DNA from: Emergomyces orientalis
Lineage: Eukaryota; Ascomycota; Eurotiomycetes; Onygenales; Ajellomycetaceae
Reading direction: 5' to 3'
Length of the DNA stretch: 64,000 nt
Assembly (NCBI GenBank): GCA_002110485.1
Contig: MOWL01000072.1
Span: 248,001 to 312,000 of the forward strand
The position numbers and the translations under genes were made by a program. Position 1 is the first letter of the stretch; each line of letters begins with the position of its first letter. The notes below the pieces were generated by a model. That model had not been told where the DNA came from, made no database searches, and saw nothing but the letters and a program-made list of their open reading frames with translations. Positions 38,214 through 50,666 of the stretch are shown here, in pieces.

Positions 38214-38714
38214 ATGCCATTCATTTTTTGTATTTAAAACCGCCATTTCTTTCCTCCCTCACGGGCCAGTGCTTCACCATCGCTCTCTTCGACAGTCATT
38301 CCTTGTGTCGAAGAACCCGGTTTCCCTCCTTTTTTGCTTTAAAGCACCTCCCAGCGCATTGCTTAGCTAGCTACCCATCGACCTCGGAACCATCACTACT
38401 CGATCTGGTTTTGAAAGGACCTCGTTCTTGCAGCCAGAACTCGCTCCTTGAAGACTGCAGAGCAGCCCTTCGTCACTCGTGTTGTGCGCTGAATCGCCTG
38501 GCTCGATTCCATTCATTGAATAAATACTACTCCCTATATATCCTTTCGATTATCGAATCGCACATACTGTTTTTTTCTTTTGCTCGCTATTCAGAGCTAG
38601 TTCTCTGACCTTTTCATAACGAAAATCGAACTTGAGGAACATCACCTACACGCGAACACTCGACAAACAAGAAATTGAAACATCCCGCTTTGATAGCGAT
38701 CGTCCTTTTCAAAA

Positions 38715-39675
38715 ATGGCTCCACACATCCTTAAGTCCTTGACTTTTGCAGCTGGCCTCTTGGCCTCCGTCTCCATCGCCGCTCCTGTGGAGCGTGTAGT
38801 TTGGGAGACCGTCACTGAGCTTGTCATTGAGACTCTTGTGATCACCGCTACTGTGGATGGTGTTCCAGGAAAACCACAGACAATCCTCCCTCCTGCCCTG
38901 ACCCAAGAGACAGCGGTCCAGAGCCCGACTGCTTCTCCGACGCCCACCACCACTCCAGGTGTTGCGCCTGGACAGTTCCATCCAAAGCCTACCGCGGTTG
39001 CTCCCGCGCTTTCTACATATGCTCCTCAACCACCACCATCATCACCACCACCGCCCCCTCCTCCTCCACCTCCCGCTCCGACGACTACTAAGGCTCCAGT
39101 GCCGTCCCAAGCACCTCCACCACCCCCTCCTCCCCCTCCTCCCCCTCCTCCACCAACTCCTTCAACACCAACTCCTCCCCCGGCCGGCGGCCCCTGTAGC
39201 GAAAGCTCCCCTTGCACGGGTGATATGACCTTTTACGACGGCGGTCTCGGTGCATGCGGAAGCAACGTTAACACTTTTGGAGAAGATGCAATTGCTCTAC
39301 CAGTTGGGATCATGGGAAATCTCAGCAACGACAACCCACTCTGCGGCAAGACCGTGACCATCAAATTCCGCGGCAAAACATTCACGGCTACCGTGAGAGA
39401 CAAATGCATGGGCTGTGTAAGAACCCTTCTCTTTCCCTGAAAAATGGCCAGTAGGTTCATTGATGATATATTGAATTGAGCGCTAATATTCTTTTTTTTT
39501 TTTTTTCCCGGTGTGTAGAAGGGTGGCTCTATCGATATGACGAAATCTCTCTTCAATAAATTGTAAGTTACAACCTTGTCATGTTAAGAAACGGGCAGAT
39601 CATTATACTAACTTCATCCGCAGCGCGACAGAGGGTGAGGGCCGTCTTGGCGGCGTTCAATGGTGGTTCAACTAG
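38715..39675 (+). CDS. Asp f 7-like secreted protein with RlpA-like double-psi beta-barrel
   Basis: Three exons (38715-39416, 39519-39562, 39624-39675) give 265 aa. Residues 1-23 are a signal peptide (MAPHILKSLTFAAGLLASVS). Then comes a Thr/Val-rich stretch, a Pro-rich linker at about residues 108-156 with runs of up to 14 prolines, and a C-terminal double-psi barrel starting CSESSPCTGDMTFYD. Landmarks include ALPVGIM, LCGKTV, VRDKCMGC, and, spliced on, GGSIDMTKSLFNKF and the end GGVQWWFN. This is the Aspergillus fumigatus allergen Asp f 7 / barwin-expansin-like family: secreted, often wall-associated, activity not firmly known. The two last exons are short (44 and 52 nt) but supply the conserved end of the barrel. 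A CT-rich tract upstream suggests strong expression. Confidence 0.9.
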
Positions 39676-42600
39676 TTGTGGAATAACAGGGTACCTGGTA
39701 CCTGGTACCAAATTACATTTTCCTCTTTGAACCGAAGAACGTACGAGCAAATGAATCCCCAAAAAAAAAAAAAAAAAAGGAAAAACAAAAAACACAAAAC
39801 AAAAATAAAAAACCCTTGCAACTGAAAATGACGATACCTGGCGGGGTTTATTCCTCATATCTTCTCCCTTCCTACTCGGGTGATCTATTGAAGATAATCT
39901 TTTATCATTTACGCCTGATCCCCCGTGTATGCTACTACACAAGTGTAAGGCCAGGGCAAAATTGGGTACGAATGACTCGCGAACTTTGGGCACGAGAACG
40001 GAGCTAAATGCGGTGTTATTTTCCTCCTTATTTCCTGCCTCGTAACATTTGTGGGGGTTCTGGATTAACGGAAGGGGGCTGCAATATTTGGGTTTAGACT
40101 GTTTGTCCTTTACATTCATTTTCTTTCTCTTCTTTCTGTGTGGGCTGGTTGGAAAAAGGGCGAGAGGGAAGGAAAGCCCGCTCCACGCTTGATGTCTCAA
40201 GGGATGGCCCCGTCCATCGATGCCTCTTGTCAAGATGGGCCTGTTGCCTTACGTCGGCCATTCAATCCCTTTCTGACTTCCCACACCTTTTTGTATTTGC
40301 CATGAATATTTTATGCAATTTATTAGACTATTTCTGGATATAAGAAAAATCCCTATTGATTACATCCTTTCCATTATAAGAAGCGAAGGGAAGCATGTAA
40401 AAAGGTGATGAGCGAAAATTCAGATACTCATAAAGATGGATAGATCGTGGCTGAAAATCGTCTTTTATCGCGGGTTTCTCCGCGAGCCGCGAGCACAATA
40501 ATACGTCCTGGGTAGGCTTTGGAAAACTCGGACACAAGGCAAATACGATTCTGAACCTGCGAATCGCTACAAGGGGTGTCCAGGAGGCCCGCACTTGCGT
40601 ATGATTTAGCCCCACAGGATGTCGCAGCAGCAAAACCACAACCCGAGGCGCTGGCATACCATTTATGAAACTCCGGCCTTGAGGCTGAGTTTCAAGGGTC
40701 CGAATCCCGAGGCAAAAAGACGAAACAAGAGTAACAGACATACTGAGCCAAAATAGATACGTTCTGGAAGCACATATTTTCTTAAAGATGTGGGGTAAAT
40801 TTTATCGTCTTATCTCTCTAATCTAGCCACGCAGTGGCCTTCCAAACATGTCTGGAACATGTTCTTAACAAAATCTTTGTCAAACTACATTCATCCCAAA
40901 AATCACATTTATGTGGAGATCAAGAGACGCTGTAAAGCTATCCATGCCGGAAACAAGCCCCCTCCCAAAGACGCCACCACCGTGCCTGGGTGAAACTGCA
41001 AGGTCACATCCCTCCTCATAGCGGCAAATCATCCGCCTCACCCATCAAGCTGGAATCCCTAGATTTGCCCCGGCACACCCAGCGCGTCTCGGCGCCTTGT
41101 TGGGCCGTCACGATGCAGCGTGCATAAATAGTACTACGAAGGTCAAGAGTCAGCTTTGTTCTATTTCGTTGAGGGATATTTACCATCACCCCCTGCTCTA
41201 CCCATTTGCTCGAAGTGGCCGGGATATATCCAAATCCCTCAACTTATCCACCCGGAAATGCCTAGTGATGTCTAATCTTTCTTCTAGCAGGATATCCCCA
41301 GATAAACATACATTATGAAGCGGCACAACCGCACGCCCATAAACCTGGACAAAAGCGTCCCCCATTAATCGTACCCTCCCTGTAGTGAGTGGGGCATCAG
41401 ATGATAACCCCACCCTTCCAATAAATTTTTTTTTTTTTATATGAATATCACATACCAAAGATACAATAGATGTGTACTTTGATATTTAGAAGACAAATAT
41501 ATACCTAAAGAATATATTGAGAAAATGCAGTACTATAAATATTAATTAATTAAGTTAATTGCATGTTTACACGCTTACATAGCTAGGAATTCTTAACTAA
41601 CTAACTACTTAAAATTTCATGTCAATTTTTCAAGTATGACAGAACAACTCCTTAATATAAAAAATCATATATATAAACTATATTCTCCACGTATATATAT
41701 ACTTTTCTTGTACGTATAAAGTTCATATCTATTGTGGTGTTGAAGAATAAGTAAAAAATTGATTTTCTAAATTCTTGCGCCTTTTGTATTTGTCTCTCAT
41801 GTAAAATGAGACCTATTTATGACTTTAGTTGTTTTGGTGGGGGGTTTGTTTGTTTGTTTGGCTGGCTGGGGCGCGCTCACGATGGAGAAGTGAGTGGCAA
41901 GTGGCACAAGCGGAATTCCATCCGTCCACCATTGCTTCAGCAAACAAACAATGATTGTTCTTCCAATATCTTTTTCTGAGCTGCAAACGCCATCCATCAT
42001 CTCCTTTTTTGATCGATTTCTTAAACAAAATCCCACTTTCTTCTTTGGGGAGCTGGGACCCCTTTTGACGATTCTTAAAGTATCAAATAGGGTATCCGTA
42101 TGATTCCCGACTTTGCATCACTGTTCTCCCTCCTCGACATACTGTGTTCAAAATAACCTAAAAATAGAAATAAAATCAAGGGCGAAACCAGTAACTTACA
42201 TAGCTAACAATAATCAGTGTGCGAGAAGCCTTTAGTCTAGAGTGAGGAGGGTAGGGAGTTCAATGAGGGAATATGAAATGAACCGTTTGGCTTTTCTTAG
42301 ATCTTTATTTTCTGTATGACAATATGTGTGGATGCGCCAAAAACCACCAAGACTGGAATGACAGATAACTAGGCCAATTCTCAAACTCTCTTTGCAAAAG
42401 CTTCAGCGTCGTCTTCCTTGGAGATTTATATGAAAGCCCGCTCTGCCACGGAAGATTAAATGTCAATCACGCCCATCCGCTGGATTAACCGTAGCAGAAT
42501 GGCGTAGAATATATTGTCCAGGTGGTTCTTTAACTCATATCCTGTCCGCGACGGGATTGAGTGATGAGTGAAGGGATATGACTGTGGATGCTTGCTCATG

Positions 42601-44182
42601 GTGTATAGAAAGTACCAATACCAGTGATGACGACGAAGATAACGACGACGAAAATGCACCCAACGCTCCACTTTGGCAGGTACGTGATGAGTATATCTTG
42701 AATATGATATATTAGACATCCAATTCATCTACATCTATCTTTCTTGTTTTCTAACAGAATATTTTCTTCTTCCTTCCCGGATCTAGCCCATACGCCAGCC
42801 CTTTGATCCTATTCTATTTTACGAGTGTAGACAAAATTATGAAATAAGGAGCATCATCACACAGGTAGGTGTCATTGACAGACCCTTCTTCCCTCAACCA
42901 AACAAATCTTAGGCAAGCCCCCCAACGATTGCCATTAATTTTCTTTCCCCCGCAACTCTATCGACCAAATTCGTAGACTGACTATAAACAACTTCAAAGT
43001 GCTGGACTTCAACCTTAAGGCCGAGTTGAGGCTCAAGCAGAGGAAACCAAGCGAGATGATACAAGGGCCTGGAGTGCTGTGACCGCGATTTCACTTCTTG
43101 TTTTTGCAGTTTCTACCGGGAGATGTCAGCAGGGGTGAGGAAGACGCTTTGCCTTCTTCGTCCCTTCTTTTCTTTTCTTTCTTTTCTTTCTGCTGGTTTC
43201 TTCATGCCATTTTGCATCCTGGCAAGGGGGACTAAATTATTTCGTGGACTGTTTTGTTATTCATAGGTACCAAGGCAATTAGGTCGGTCTATCAAATAAA
43301 TCGACGGGAGTTCGTTCTGAATAAAAATAAATCAAAATCAAAATCAAAAAAAAGGAGGGGTGGGAGGGGCACGCGGCGTGCATTTTCAAATCATTCTCAT
43401 CCAGATGTGAATGCACACAGTACATAAATGCAGTATGTATGCATTTCGAATGAGAAAAGCCTGCACATACCTAGGTACGTACCAAGGTAGGCTAACTGAA
43501 TATCCGTATCTGTACTCCGCAAACAAAGCACCTTTCTTCTTCAACATCTTCTCCCACCGCCGTAGTTTACTCGAAAATAATATAGGATGCAGCTAATGTG
43601 AATTGATGGATATGAATGTAAGTAAGAAAAAAGTTCTAAAAAGTTCGAATAATATTTCCTAAACCTAAATAATTGGGGTAGTTTTAGAGTACATTGTCAA
43701 CTTAGGTAACGCCCAAAATAAATAAATAAAAAAGAAGGGAGAAAAAATGAAGAAGGTGGGGAATGGAGGCGAGAGAAAGCAATAGTATAAATGGCGAAAA
43801 AGGTAGGTTGCATATAGGAAACTGGGGAAAAAAACGTATAATGGGTAGGAACAAGCAAAGAGCACAACAAAAGCAAAAGAGACGACGTTAAAAATAAATT
43901 AAAAAGGCAATAGTAGCAAAGCTCATACATATCCATGAGAACTATCATTACAGTGACGATGTGGCGTAGGGTAAAAAAATAATTGGGGAAAGGGATGAGG
44001 ACTTCATTAAGCATAGAATATGAGGAAAAGGGAAAAGAAAATAATAATAATCGATCTCCAGACGATGGTCATATGAGAATGATGTTGTAGTCCCATCGAT
44101 AGCTGGGTCGTCTCTGACTTATATGTAATGGTGCATGTCAACAAGCCAACTACAAAGCAATCATCTGCAATCATCGTTTCAT
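39676..44182. other. 4.5-kb intergenic region
   Basis: No confident gene. The A/T-rich segment at 41400-41760 has several ATATAT and TTAATTAA stretches. A possible two-exon 63-aa plus-strand gene (42578-42679 and 42758-42847) has good-looking GTACGT and CTAACAG splice sites, but it faces an equally suggestive hydrophobic frame on the minus strand. I leave it uncalled. Confidence 0.4.
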
Positions 44183-47100
44183 TTAACCACTGCACATCAC
44201 GCAGGATTCTGGGTTTTCAATGCTGCCTGTATTCAAGTCCAAAAAATCATCAGCATCAATCATGGTTAGAACAAAAGAGAAAAAGTGAGAAGGGAATATG
44301 TGCATAAACCGAGAAAACAAGAACAAAGCAAAATAATAAAAAATTACTCACAAGCAATAACTTTTTGGGAATAGATATCTGCCTCACTCTCTCCCTCGCC
44401 ATCGGCTTCTTCATTCTTCGAATCACTCGCTCCGTTGGCCTTGGCCTTGCTATTCTCCAATGAGCCCAGCTGAGCGCTCTGCTGGGCAGCAGCGGGCTCT
44501 GGGGAAACGGTGTTCGAGCTCAGGTCAGCAGTTATTGTATTGGCTTTGGGCATGGATGACGTCTGGTCATTGGCCTGTATTTGATCGTACATGGGCCGAG
44601 GAACAGAGGAGTAGGCGCTAGTATAGCTTGAGGAAACGCCACCACGTTTCTTCAAGGCGCCATTGGCGCGGGCGACGTTGGTATCCGCAACCTTGAGCTG
44701 TTCTTGGTCCACGGTAAATTGAATTGGAGCTGAGGCAGCCATTGTACGGAGATAATACATTCCGGTTTTCAAGCCAAGTTTCCAACCAGTGAAATGCATG
44801 CTGGTAATCTTGCCCATGGTCGGCTCCTTCAAATGGATATTGAGAGATTGGGATTGGTCAATAAATGCACCTCGATCAGCAGCCATCTGGACTATAGTTC
44901 GCTGAGATATTTCCCACACGGTCTTATATAGTGCTTTTATATCCTGTGGAATGTTGGGAATGTTCTGAATCGAGCCTCCATCCGCAATAATACGGTTTTT
45001 CATGTTGTCGGACCATAGACCCATGTCCACGAGGTCCTTCAGGAGCCATGGATTGACAATTTGGAATTCACCCGCCAGAACACGGCGCGAGTAAATATTG
45101 GAGGTGTAGGGTTCGAAGCACTCGTTGAACCCCAGAATCTGGCTGGTGCTGGCAGTAGGCATGGGCGCAACAAGCAAACTATTACGAACTCCATGCTTAG
45201 CAATATCTTGTTTCAGCGAGTCCCAATCCCAGAGGTCGGTGGGAGTGACGTTCCACATATCATATTGAAGGATGCCTTGGGAAACTGGGGAACCTTCATA
45301 CGTGGAGTATGGGCCGTCAATTTTAGCCAATTCACAAGACGCAGTCAAACCCGCGTGGTAGATTGTTTCGAAAATTTGAATGTTCAACTGCTTAGCCTCG
45401 GGGGAATCGAATGGAAGCCGCAAAGCAAGGAAAGCATCAGCAAGACCCTGGACACCGCAAGCAATGGGACGATGACGGAAATTGCTTCGTTTTGCTTCCT
45501 CGACCGGATAGTAGTTCCGATCGATGATCTTGTTAAGATTGCGAACGACGACCTGAGTTACTTCGTGGAGCTTGCCGAAATCATACTCTCCCCGGACAGC
45601 ATCCACAAAAGTAGGCAAAGCAATAGACGCCAGGTTACAAACTGCAACTTCATCTGGCGAGCAATATTCGATGATCTCAGTGCATAGGTTAGAGCTTCTA
45701 ATTGTGCCGAGGTTCTTTTGATTGCTCTTCTTGTTGCACGCGTCCTTGTAAAGCATAAATGGGTTACCAGTCTCAGTTTGAGCTTCAAGAATAGCATACC
45801 AAAGCTTCTGGGCTTTGATAGTTTTCTGGCCTCTGCCTTCCTTTTCGTACCTATTACCGGGAGTCAGATTAGTTGTTATTACATGGTTGTTGGGTCGGAT
45901 AATAGTAAACGTACTTCTCGTAAAGAGCCTCAAACTCGTCGCCATAGACATCCGCCAAGCCTGGGGCTTCATTGGGGCAAAAGAGAGTCCATTCGCCATT
46001 TTTCTCAACACGTTTCATAAACAGATCGGGTGTCCAGAGAGCCAGGAAGAGATCGCGAGCCCGAACTTCCTCCTTTCCGTGGTTCTTACGAAGGTCCAAG
46101 AATTCGAAGATATCGGTGTGCCACGGCTCAAGGTAAATAGCGAAAGCTCCCGGCCGCTTGTTACCTCCCTGGTCGACATATCTAGCAGTGTTGTTGAAAA
46201 CTCGCAGCATGGGAACGATTCCGTTGGAGGAGCCATTCGTTCCGGCAATGTAAGAACCAGTGCCACGAATGCGGTGAATGTTGAGGCCAATACCACCAGC
46301 AGTCTTTGAAATCAAGGCACAAGTCTTCAACGTGTCGTAAATACCCTCGATACTGTCCTCCTTCATGTCGATAAGGAAGCACGAAGCCATCTGAGGTTGC
46401 GGGGTACCAGCATTGAAAAGGGTAGGAGAAGCATGCGTGAAGAATTTTTGAGACATGAGGTTATATGTTTCGATGACTTTCTCTACATCGTCTCCGTGAA
46501 TTCCGACAGCAACACGCATGATCATGTGTTGGGGGCGTTCAGCAACTTTGCCGTTGATTCGAAGCAAATAAGACCGCTCCAAAGTCTTGAATCCGAAGTA
46601 TTGGTAGTTGAAGTCACGATCATAGACAATGGCAGAATTAAATTCATCTGCATGTCGCATCACTGTTTCGTACGTGCCCTGCGATATCATCGGGGCAGGT
46701 CGTTGATTCTTCGGGTTAATATAATGGTACAGGTCATCTATCACGGAAGAGAACTGTTTCTTAGTTTGCTTGTGGAGATTGGATACAGCTATCCGGGCAG
46801 CTAGGATGGCATAGTCTGGATGGGTAACGGTCATATACGCTGCAGTTTCAGCTGCCTATATACGTATGAAAGGAGCACAGTCAGGCGGTTTCTTTAATAA
46901 TAAAAGGAGTCGGTTGAGGGTCTCTTACCAAGTTGTCCAGTTCGACAGTTGTTACTCCTTGGTAAACACCAGAAATGACCTTCTGGGTGATAGCTGCAGC
47001 GTCGACATGCTCTGGATCCAGGCCATAACAGAGTCTAGATACGCGAGCTGTGATCTTGTCGAACTGCACACGCTCCTTGCGTCCATCTAGATTTTGCATG

Positions 47101-47213
47101 AGCTGTCAGCTGGAAACCCGGATAAAACAAGACCAGGGGGCATCTGCGAGAAAACCCAGTCTAGTAATGAAGGAGAAGATATAGAAGAACTCACCTCTCT
47201 TGTAGACAAACAT
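44183..47213 (-). CDS. RNR1: ribonucleoside-diphosphate reductase large subunit
   Basis: The catalytic R1 subunit of class Ia ribonucleotide reductase, which reduces NDPs to dNDPs for DNA synthesis together with the small subunit. Five exons on the minus strand: 47195-47213, 46929-47086, 45915-46855, 44352-45850 and 44183-44226, giving 886 aa. The N-terminus (MFVYKRDGRKERVQFDKIT) is the ATP-cone allosteric domain. The barrel holds PTLFNAGTPQPQMASCF, the NLCTEI active-site segment and the PMPTASTSQILG loop. The last exon, only 14 codons, supplies the mobile tail with the CVMC redox pair before the final SG. Without it the frame would appear to end at a TAA at 44344 and lack the essential cysteines. 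A Ser/Ala/Asn-rich linker precedes the tail. MCB-type boxes lie about 270-300 bp upstream. Confidence 0.95.
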
Positions 47214-48271
47214 CTTGAAGCTTGCTTTCTCCCGAATCGTTTCAAAGTAGTGTGTGAAATAGCTCGTGAATCCCAAGTCCTTTCAATCAGTGCGGAGCGA
47301 AAAGATGGGATCAAACTGTGCCACAATAGCAGATGATGCACAAGGAAGATATGTTGAAAGACAATGGCTAGAGGGAGAGTGAGAGGGAAAAGGAGTAATA
47401 ATGGGTATGAGGACAGAGGAAGTTGAAGTGGAAGTGGAAGAGGAGGTGGGGGGGGAAGAGTTTGCTTTCAAAGCACGACGCGTTTCCTCGAGAGTTGGGT
47501 CAAGGACGACGCGATTTTAAGCGTTGGGTTGGCGTGGGTTTGGCGTGGTTTCTGCCCTAAATGGGAGAGCAGCGTGTTTGCCAGGAGATCACGTGGCGAA
47601 AACAAACTCTCGAATGTGGCGTGACATCAGTTACATTATTAGAGCCATTTTTGAGATACTTGGCGACAGAGAACATCAAGGTGGAGATTTGATAGCCATT
47701 TACTCTCATATATTATTGTTGTTGTTACTATTATTGTTCCGACGTATACTACGGAGTATTTAAATTGTAGATTGACAAGCCGTGACATCGATTGCCTACA
47801 AACTCAATGGTTTGCTAGGCCAAATCCATTATGAAATCATTCCATTGTCCTCTATGAATGAAATATCAATTTTTTGGGGGATAATATGGTTCATATTGGA
47901 ATAATCCAAGGAACCGAATGATAGAGAGGAGCCAGGACGAGTATCCCGAGATAGATATTAAAAAGGCAACGACGACCAAATGATAAACATAACAGAGCCA
48001 CAAGTAGTAGATGATACAAAACAAGGAAATCTTGAATTGCAAGGTAGATAGATAAGAACAAAAGAACAAAAAAGGAGACTTTGGTCTGGTCCCGTCTATA
48101 AAAGTAACAGAAAAACCCTAGACTTTCATTGCCCTTATGACAATATTGTTTTTTACAGAAGAAAAAAAAAGAAGAAAAAAAACAACAACGACAGCGCAAA
48201 ATAGATATCTGATATGCGTATCGGAGACTATTATTGTCTACGCTTTGTTATAATATTACTCCTACTCTCTT
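47214..48271. other. RNR1 promoter and 3' flank of the GPI-protein gene
   Basis: No additional gene. The RNR1 proximal promoter carries the MCB-type boxes. The region from about 47860 to 48270 is A-rich with short purine runs. Confidence 0.5.
47478..47514. promoter_or_regulatory. MCB-type boxes upstream of RNR1
   Basis: ACGCGT at 47478-47483 and a near match ACGCGA at 47509-47514 lie about 265-300 bp upstream of the RNR1 start. ACGCGT is the MluI cell-cycle box bound by MBF/DSC1 complexes at G1/S genes, including ribonucleotide reductase genes in yeasts. Use in this organism is inferred. Confidence 0.5.
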
Positions 48272-48969
48272 TTACATAGTGGAGACGAGTCCGACAAGAG
48301 CGACGATTGCTGCGACCATGGAAGAGTCCACCTTGTAGATGTTACCAGCGGATGTGCCACTGGGAGAGGGAGCAGAGCCGGTGGAGGTGGGGTCGCTGCT
48401 GCCGCTGCCGTTACCATCGCCGCCAGATGATCCGCTGGGGGATGTGCCGGCTGGCTTGTTGAAGTCGATGAGTGCTAGAATCGTTTTATTAGTCCAATTC
48501 GTATACTGTGTGTTGAATACTCACTCGGCCATGAGGGTGAGGTTGGCGAAAGGGGGGAAAAAGAGCAACGTACAAACTTTCTGACCGGCTTCAGCGCAGG
48601 AGTCAGAGAAGGATTTCAGAGCTTCCTCGACCATGTTATCTGGGCACTTGTTCACGATATCGAGCTGGACTTTCCGGTTGGCGCAGACCTTTTTGAGGTC
48701 GCGAGGGTCCGGTTGGGTGCTATGGAGAGCCATTAGAAACTACTTCCTAGTGCGGATCTATCTCTCTCTCCCCCCCTCTCTCTCTCTCTGAACCGAGTTG
48801 CTTTTTTTTTTTTTTTTTTGTTTTCCTTCTTTTCTTTGCGGGGGATCTCTTTGAGGTTTGTTGTTCAAACGTACTTGAGGGCGTCAAGAAGACATCCAGG
48901 GGGCACAGCAATGACGGCGTTAAAGAGAGCCAGAAGGGCAGCGAAGAAGATAAATTTGGAAGCGAACAT
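48272..48969 (-). CDS. probable GPI-anchored cell-wall/surface protein with four cysteines
   Basis: Three exons on the minus strand (48875-48969, 48574-48719, 48272-48474) give 147 aa. A signal peptide covers about residues 1-22 and is followed by VPPGCLLDALNTQPDP. The mature N-terminal half has four cysteines spaced as in a fungal surface-protein family that I recall only as GPI-anchored or hypothetical (PPxCLL..., LKKVC, NKC, DSC). A Ser/Gly/Pro-rich linker follows. The C-terminus is a short hydrophobic helix (MVAAIVALVGLVSTM) preceded by small residues, the form of a GPI-attachment signal. It resembles a CFEM-type protein in design but has only half the cysteines, so I do not call it CFEM. 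The first intron (155 nt) contains a CT microsatellite and a long T run. Confidence 0.78.
48760..48819. repeat. CT microsatellite and T18 run inside an intron
   Basis: A TC dinucleotide array at 48760-48789, broken by a C run, and 18 consecutive T residues at 48802-48819, both within the first intron of the GPI-protein gene. It is probably length-variable. Confidence 0.9.
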
Positions 48970-49832
48970 GTTGACGGTTTTTAGGACTGATAGTTATTAA
49001 TTTAAGAGGAAAACCTCGAGGTTTGGTGGTATTCTTGAAATTGAGATCGATTCGTTTTAAGCCGACGGGTAGGGCGGTGGTGATTCTAAACAAAAATTTC
49101 GTCGAAGGCTGCACAGCAGGAAGAACAAGAAGTTGAGGGATAAAATGAGTGTTTTTAACTATAGGGCAAGGAGTGACTTGAGTTAAATGGGCTGGACGTA
49201 GGGAAGAAAAGACTGGGAACCGAAGTTTGGATTTGTTTCAGTTGGCAAAGGACAAAAGGGAGAGAACGCGCTTGGGGCACTTGCAATTGGACAGAGGATC
49301 AAGGCTCGAACGACTCTTGGGGCACAATTGGAAGTCCCAAAGCCGCGGGTTTCAGGGCGCCCAATGGTCCCTGCCAAGCCGTCACGGCCGAATTGGGCTT
49401 AGTGGCATGGCAGTTGGCAGTTAGCTGTTTCATCGATTTTCTCTCCCGAGTGTTGACATGTTTGCACCAGCGACATATTGATACTATCATCAAAGCCGGC
49501 TTTTGGCTCTGGCTTCAAGATGCGCAACAATTGGATTATTAGATACGGAACAGACAGGTCAAGAGTTTCATATCGTGGGGTGCTAACCCTGCCAAAGCCT
49601 CATTATCATTGGCTGACCCAATAACCCACCAAATCAACAAGACAATCCTTCTCCCAGCATGTCTCATCAGCCATCGTGTTTCAATCTTCAATGAAACAGA
49701 AAAGAGATATTATAATATTGCAATACGATCGCGGGAATAAAACTTAAAAAAAAAAAGAAAAAGCTGGACAGAAACTGGACAAAAATGGGATCGATTAATA
49801 AACATTCTTCCCCCCATTCCCCACCAGTCCCA
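48970..49832. other. intergenic, no gene seen
   Basis: Upstream region of the GPI-protein gene and 3' flank of the P-loop kinase gene. No coding or RNA feature was recognised. Confidence 0.45.
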
Positions 49833-50666
49833 TCAACTTTTCCATCCCACATCCTCTCGACTAACAATAACCTCCTGCACATCCATCCGAAAATCCACAA
49901 TCTCCCTCCCATTAACCAAATCATTCTCCACCGCCCTCCGATTAGCCTCCTCCTCATCCCTCGCAATCCCAGCCTTAACATGCCTCGCAACCAACCTCTT
50001 CCGCGCCATCTCAAAATCCACCTCAACAAACCACAACTCATCCATCAGCAGCGCCGCCTCATTCCACGGCTCCTTATCAAGGCTCAGATAATTCCCCTCA
50101 AAAAATACCACCCGTGCCGTCGCGGGGATGGGCACGTCATTTTCCACAGGGTCCTTGACAGCATGGTCGAAACTGGGGGCATAGAGCGTGGGCGAGTCGG
50201 GAGTCAACGGTTCTTGCAGTGCGCGCACCAGTCGTAGGAATTTCACGGGGTCGAAGGTGAATGCTGCGCCCCGCCTGGCGATCGCGTAGGCGGGCTCTGG
50301 CATTGCGGCGAGCTGGGCGCGGGAGAGGTGATATCCGTCCATTGACACTGCCGTTGCAACAGGCGCGGTCGCCTCAGGGTAAGTTGAGGAGTAGAGTTGG
50401 TTTATCCGTCTGGCCATGGTGGTTGCGAGTGACGTCTTGCCGGAACCGGGGATTCCGCTAATGGCGATCATGAGGCGCGCAGAGGACCGGGTGGAAAGGA
50501 AATTGGCTGAGAGAGTAAGTAGAGGTATAGTTTAGGTTAGGGGATAAATATATAGATCCTTCATCTACAAGTTTGGGATGGATATACGGGCGTTGGAAAA
50601 TGGATGGGACTGAGGAAAGGACTTACCCCATGCCTTGTCCACGAGCCTGTTGATCTGCTCTTCCAT
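49833..50666 (-). CDS. P-loop kinase of the phosphoribulokinase/uridine kinase superfamily
   Basis: Two exons on the minus strand (50627-50666 and 49833-50506) give 237 aa. The Walker A motif GIPGSGKT lies at about residues 35-42 after a short N-terminal helix (MEEQINRLVDKAW). There is a SMDGYHLSR segment with the conserved Asp-Gly-Tyr/Phe-His of the uridine-kinase-like fold, a PSFDHAVKDP substrate-loop block and a VVFFEGNYLS Walker B-like strand. A lid-like RKRLVARHVKAGIA helix and a final NDLVNGREIV block follow. The architecture matches the fungal Yfh7-type and bacterial YggC/fructose-like kinases, whose substrates are mostly undetermined. It probably phosphorylates a small sugar- or nucleoside-like metabolite. 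The start is the last Met before the conserved helix. A longer upstream frame exists but starts within low-quality sequence. Confidence 0.82.

Noticed and set aside
38054..38608. 184-codon plus-strand open frame before the Asp f 7-like gene
   Set aside because: It is a translation of a pyrimidine-rich promoter/leader (Phe, Leu, Ser runs), not a protein.
45061..45687. 208-codon plus-strand frame inside the RNR1 region
   Set aside because: It is the antisense shadow of the long RNR1 exon.
48272..48969. CFEM domain in the GPI-anchored protein
   Set aside because: Only four cysteines are present in the mature chain; CFEM needs eight.
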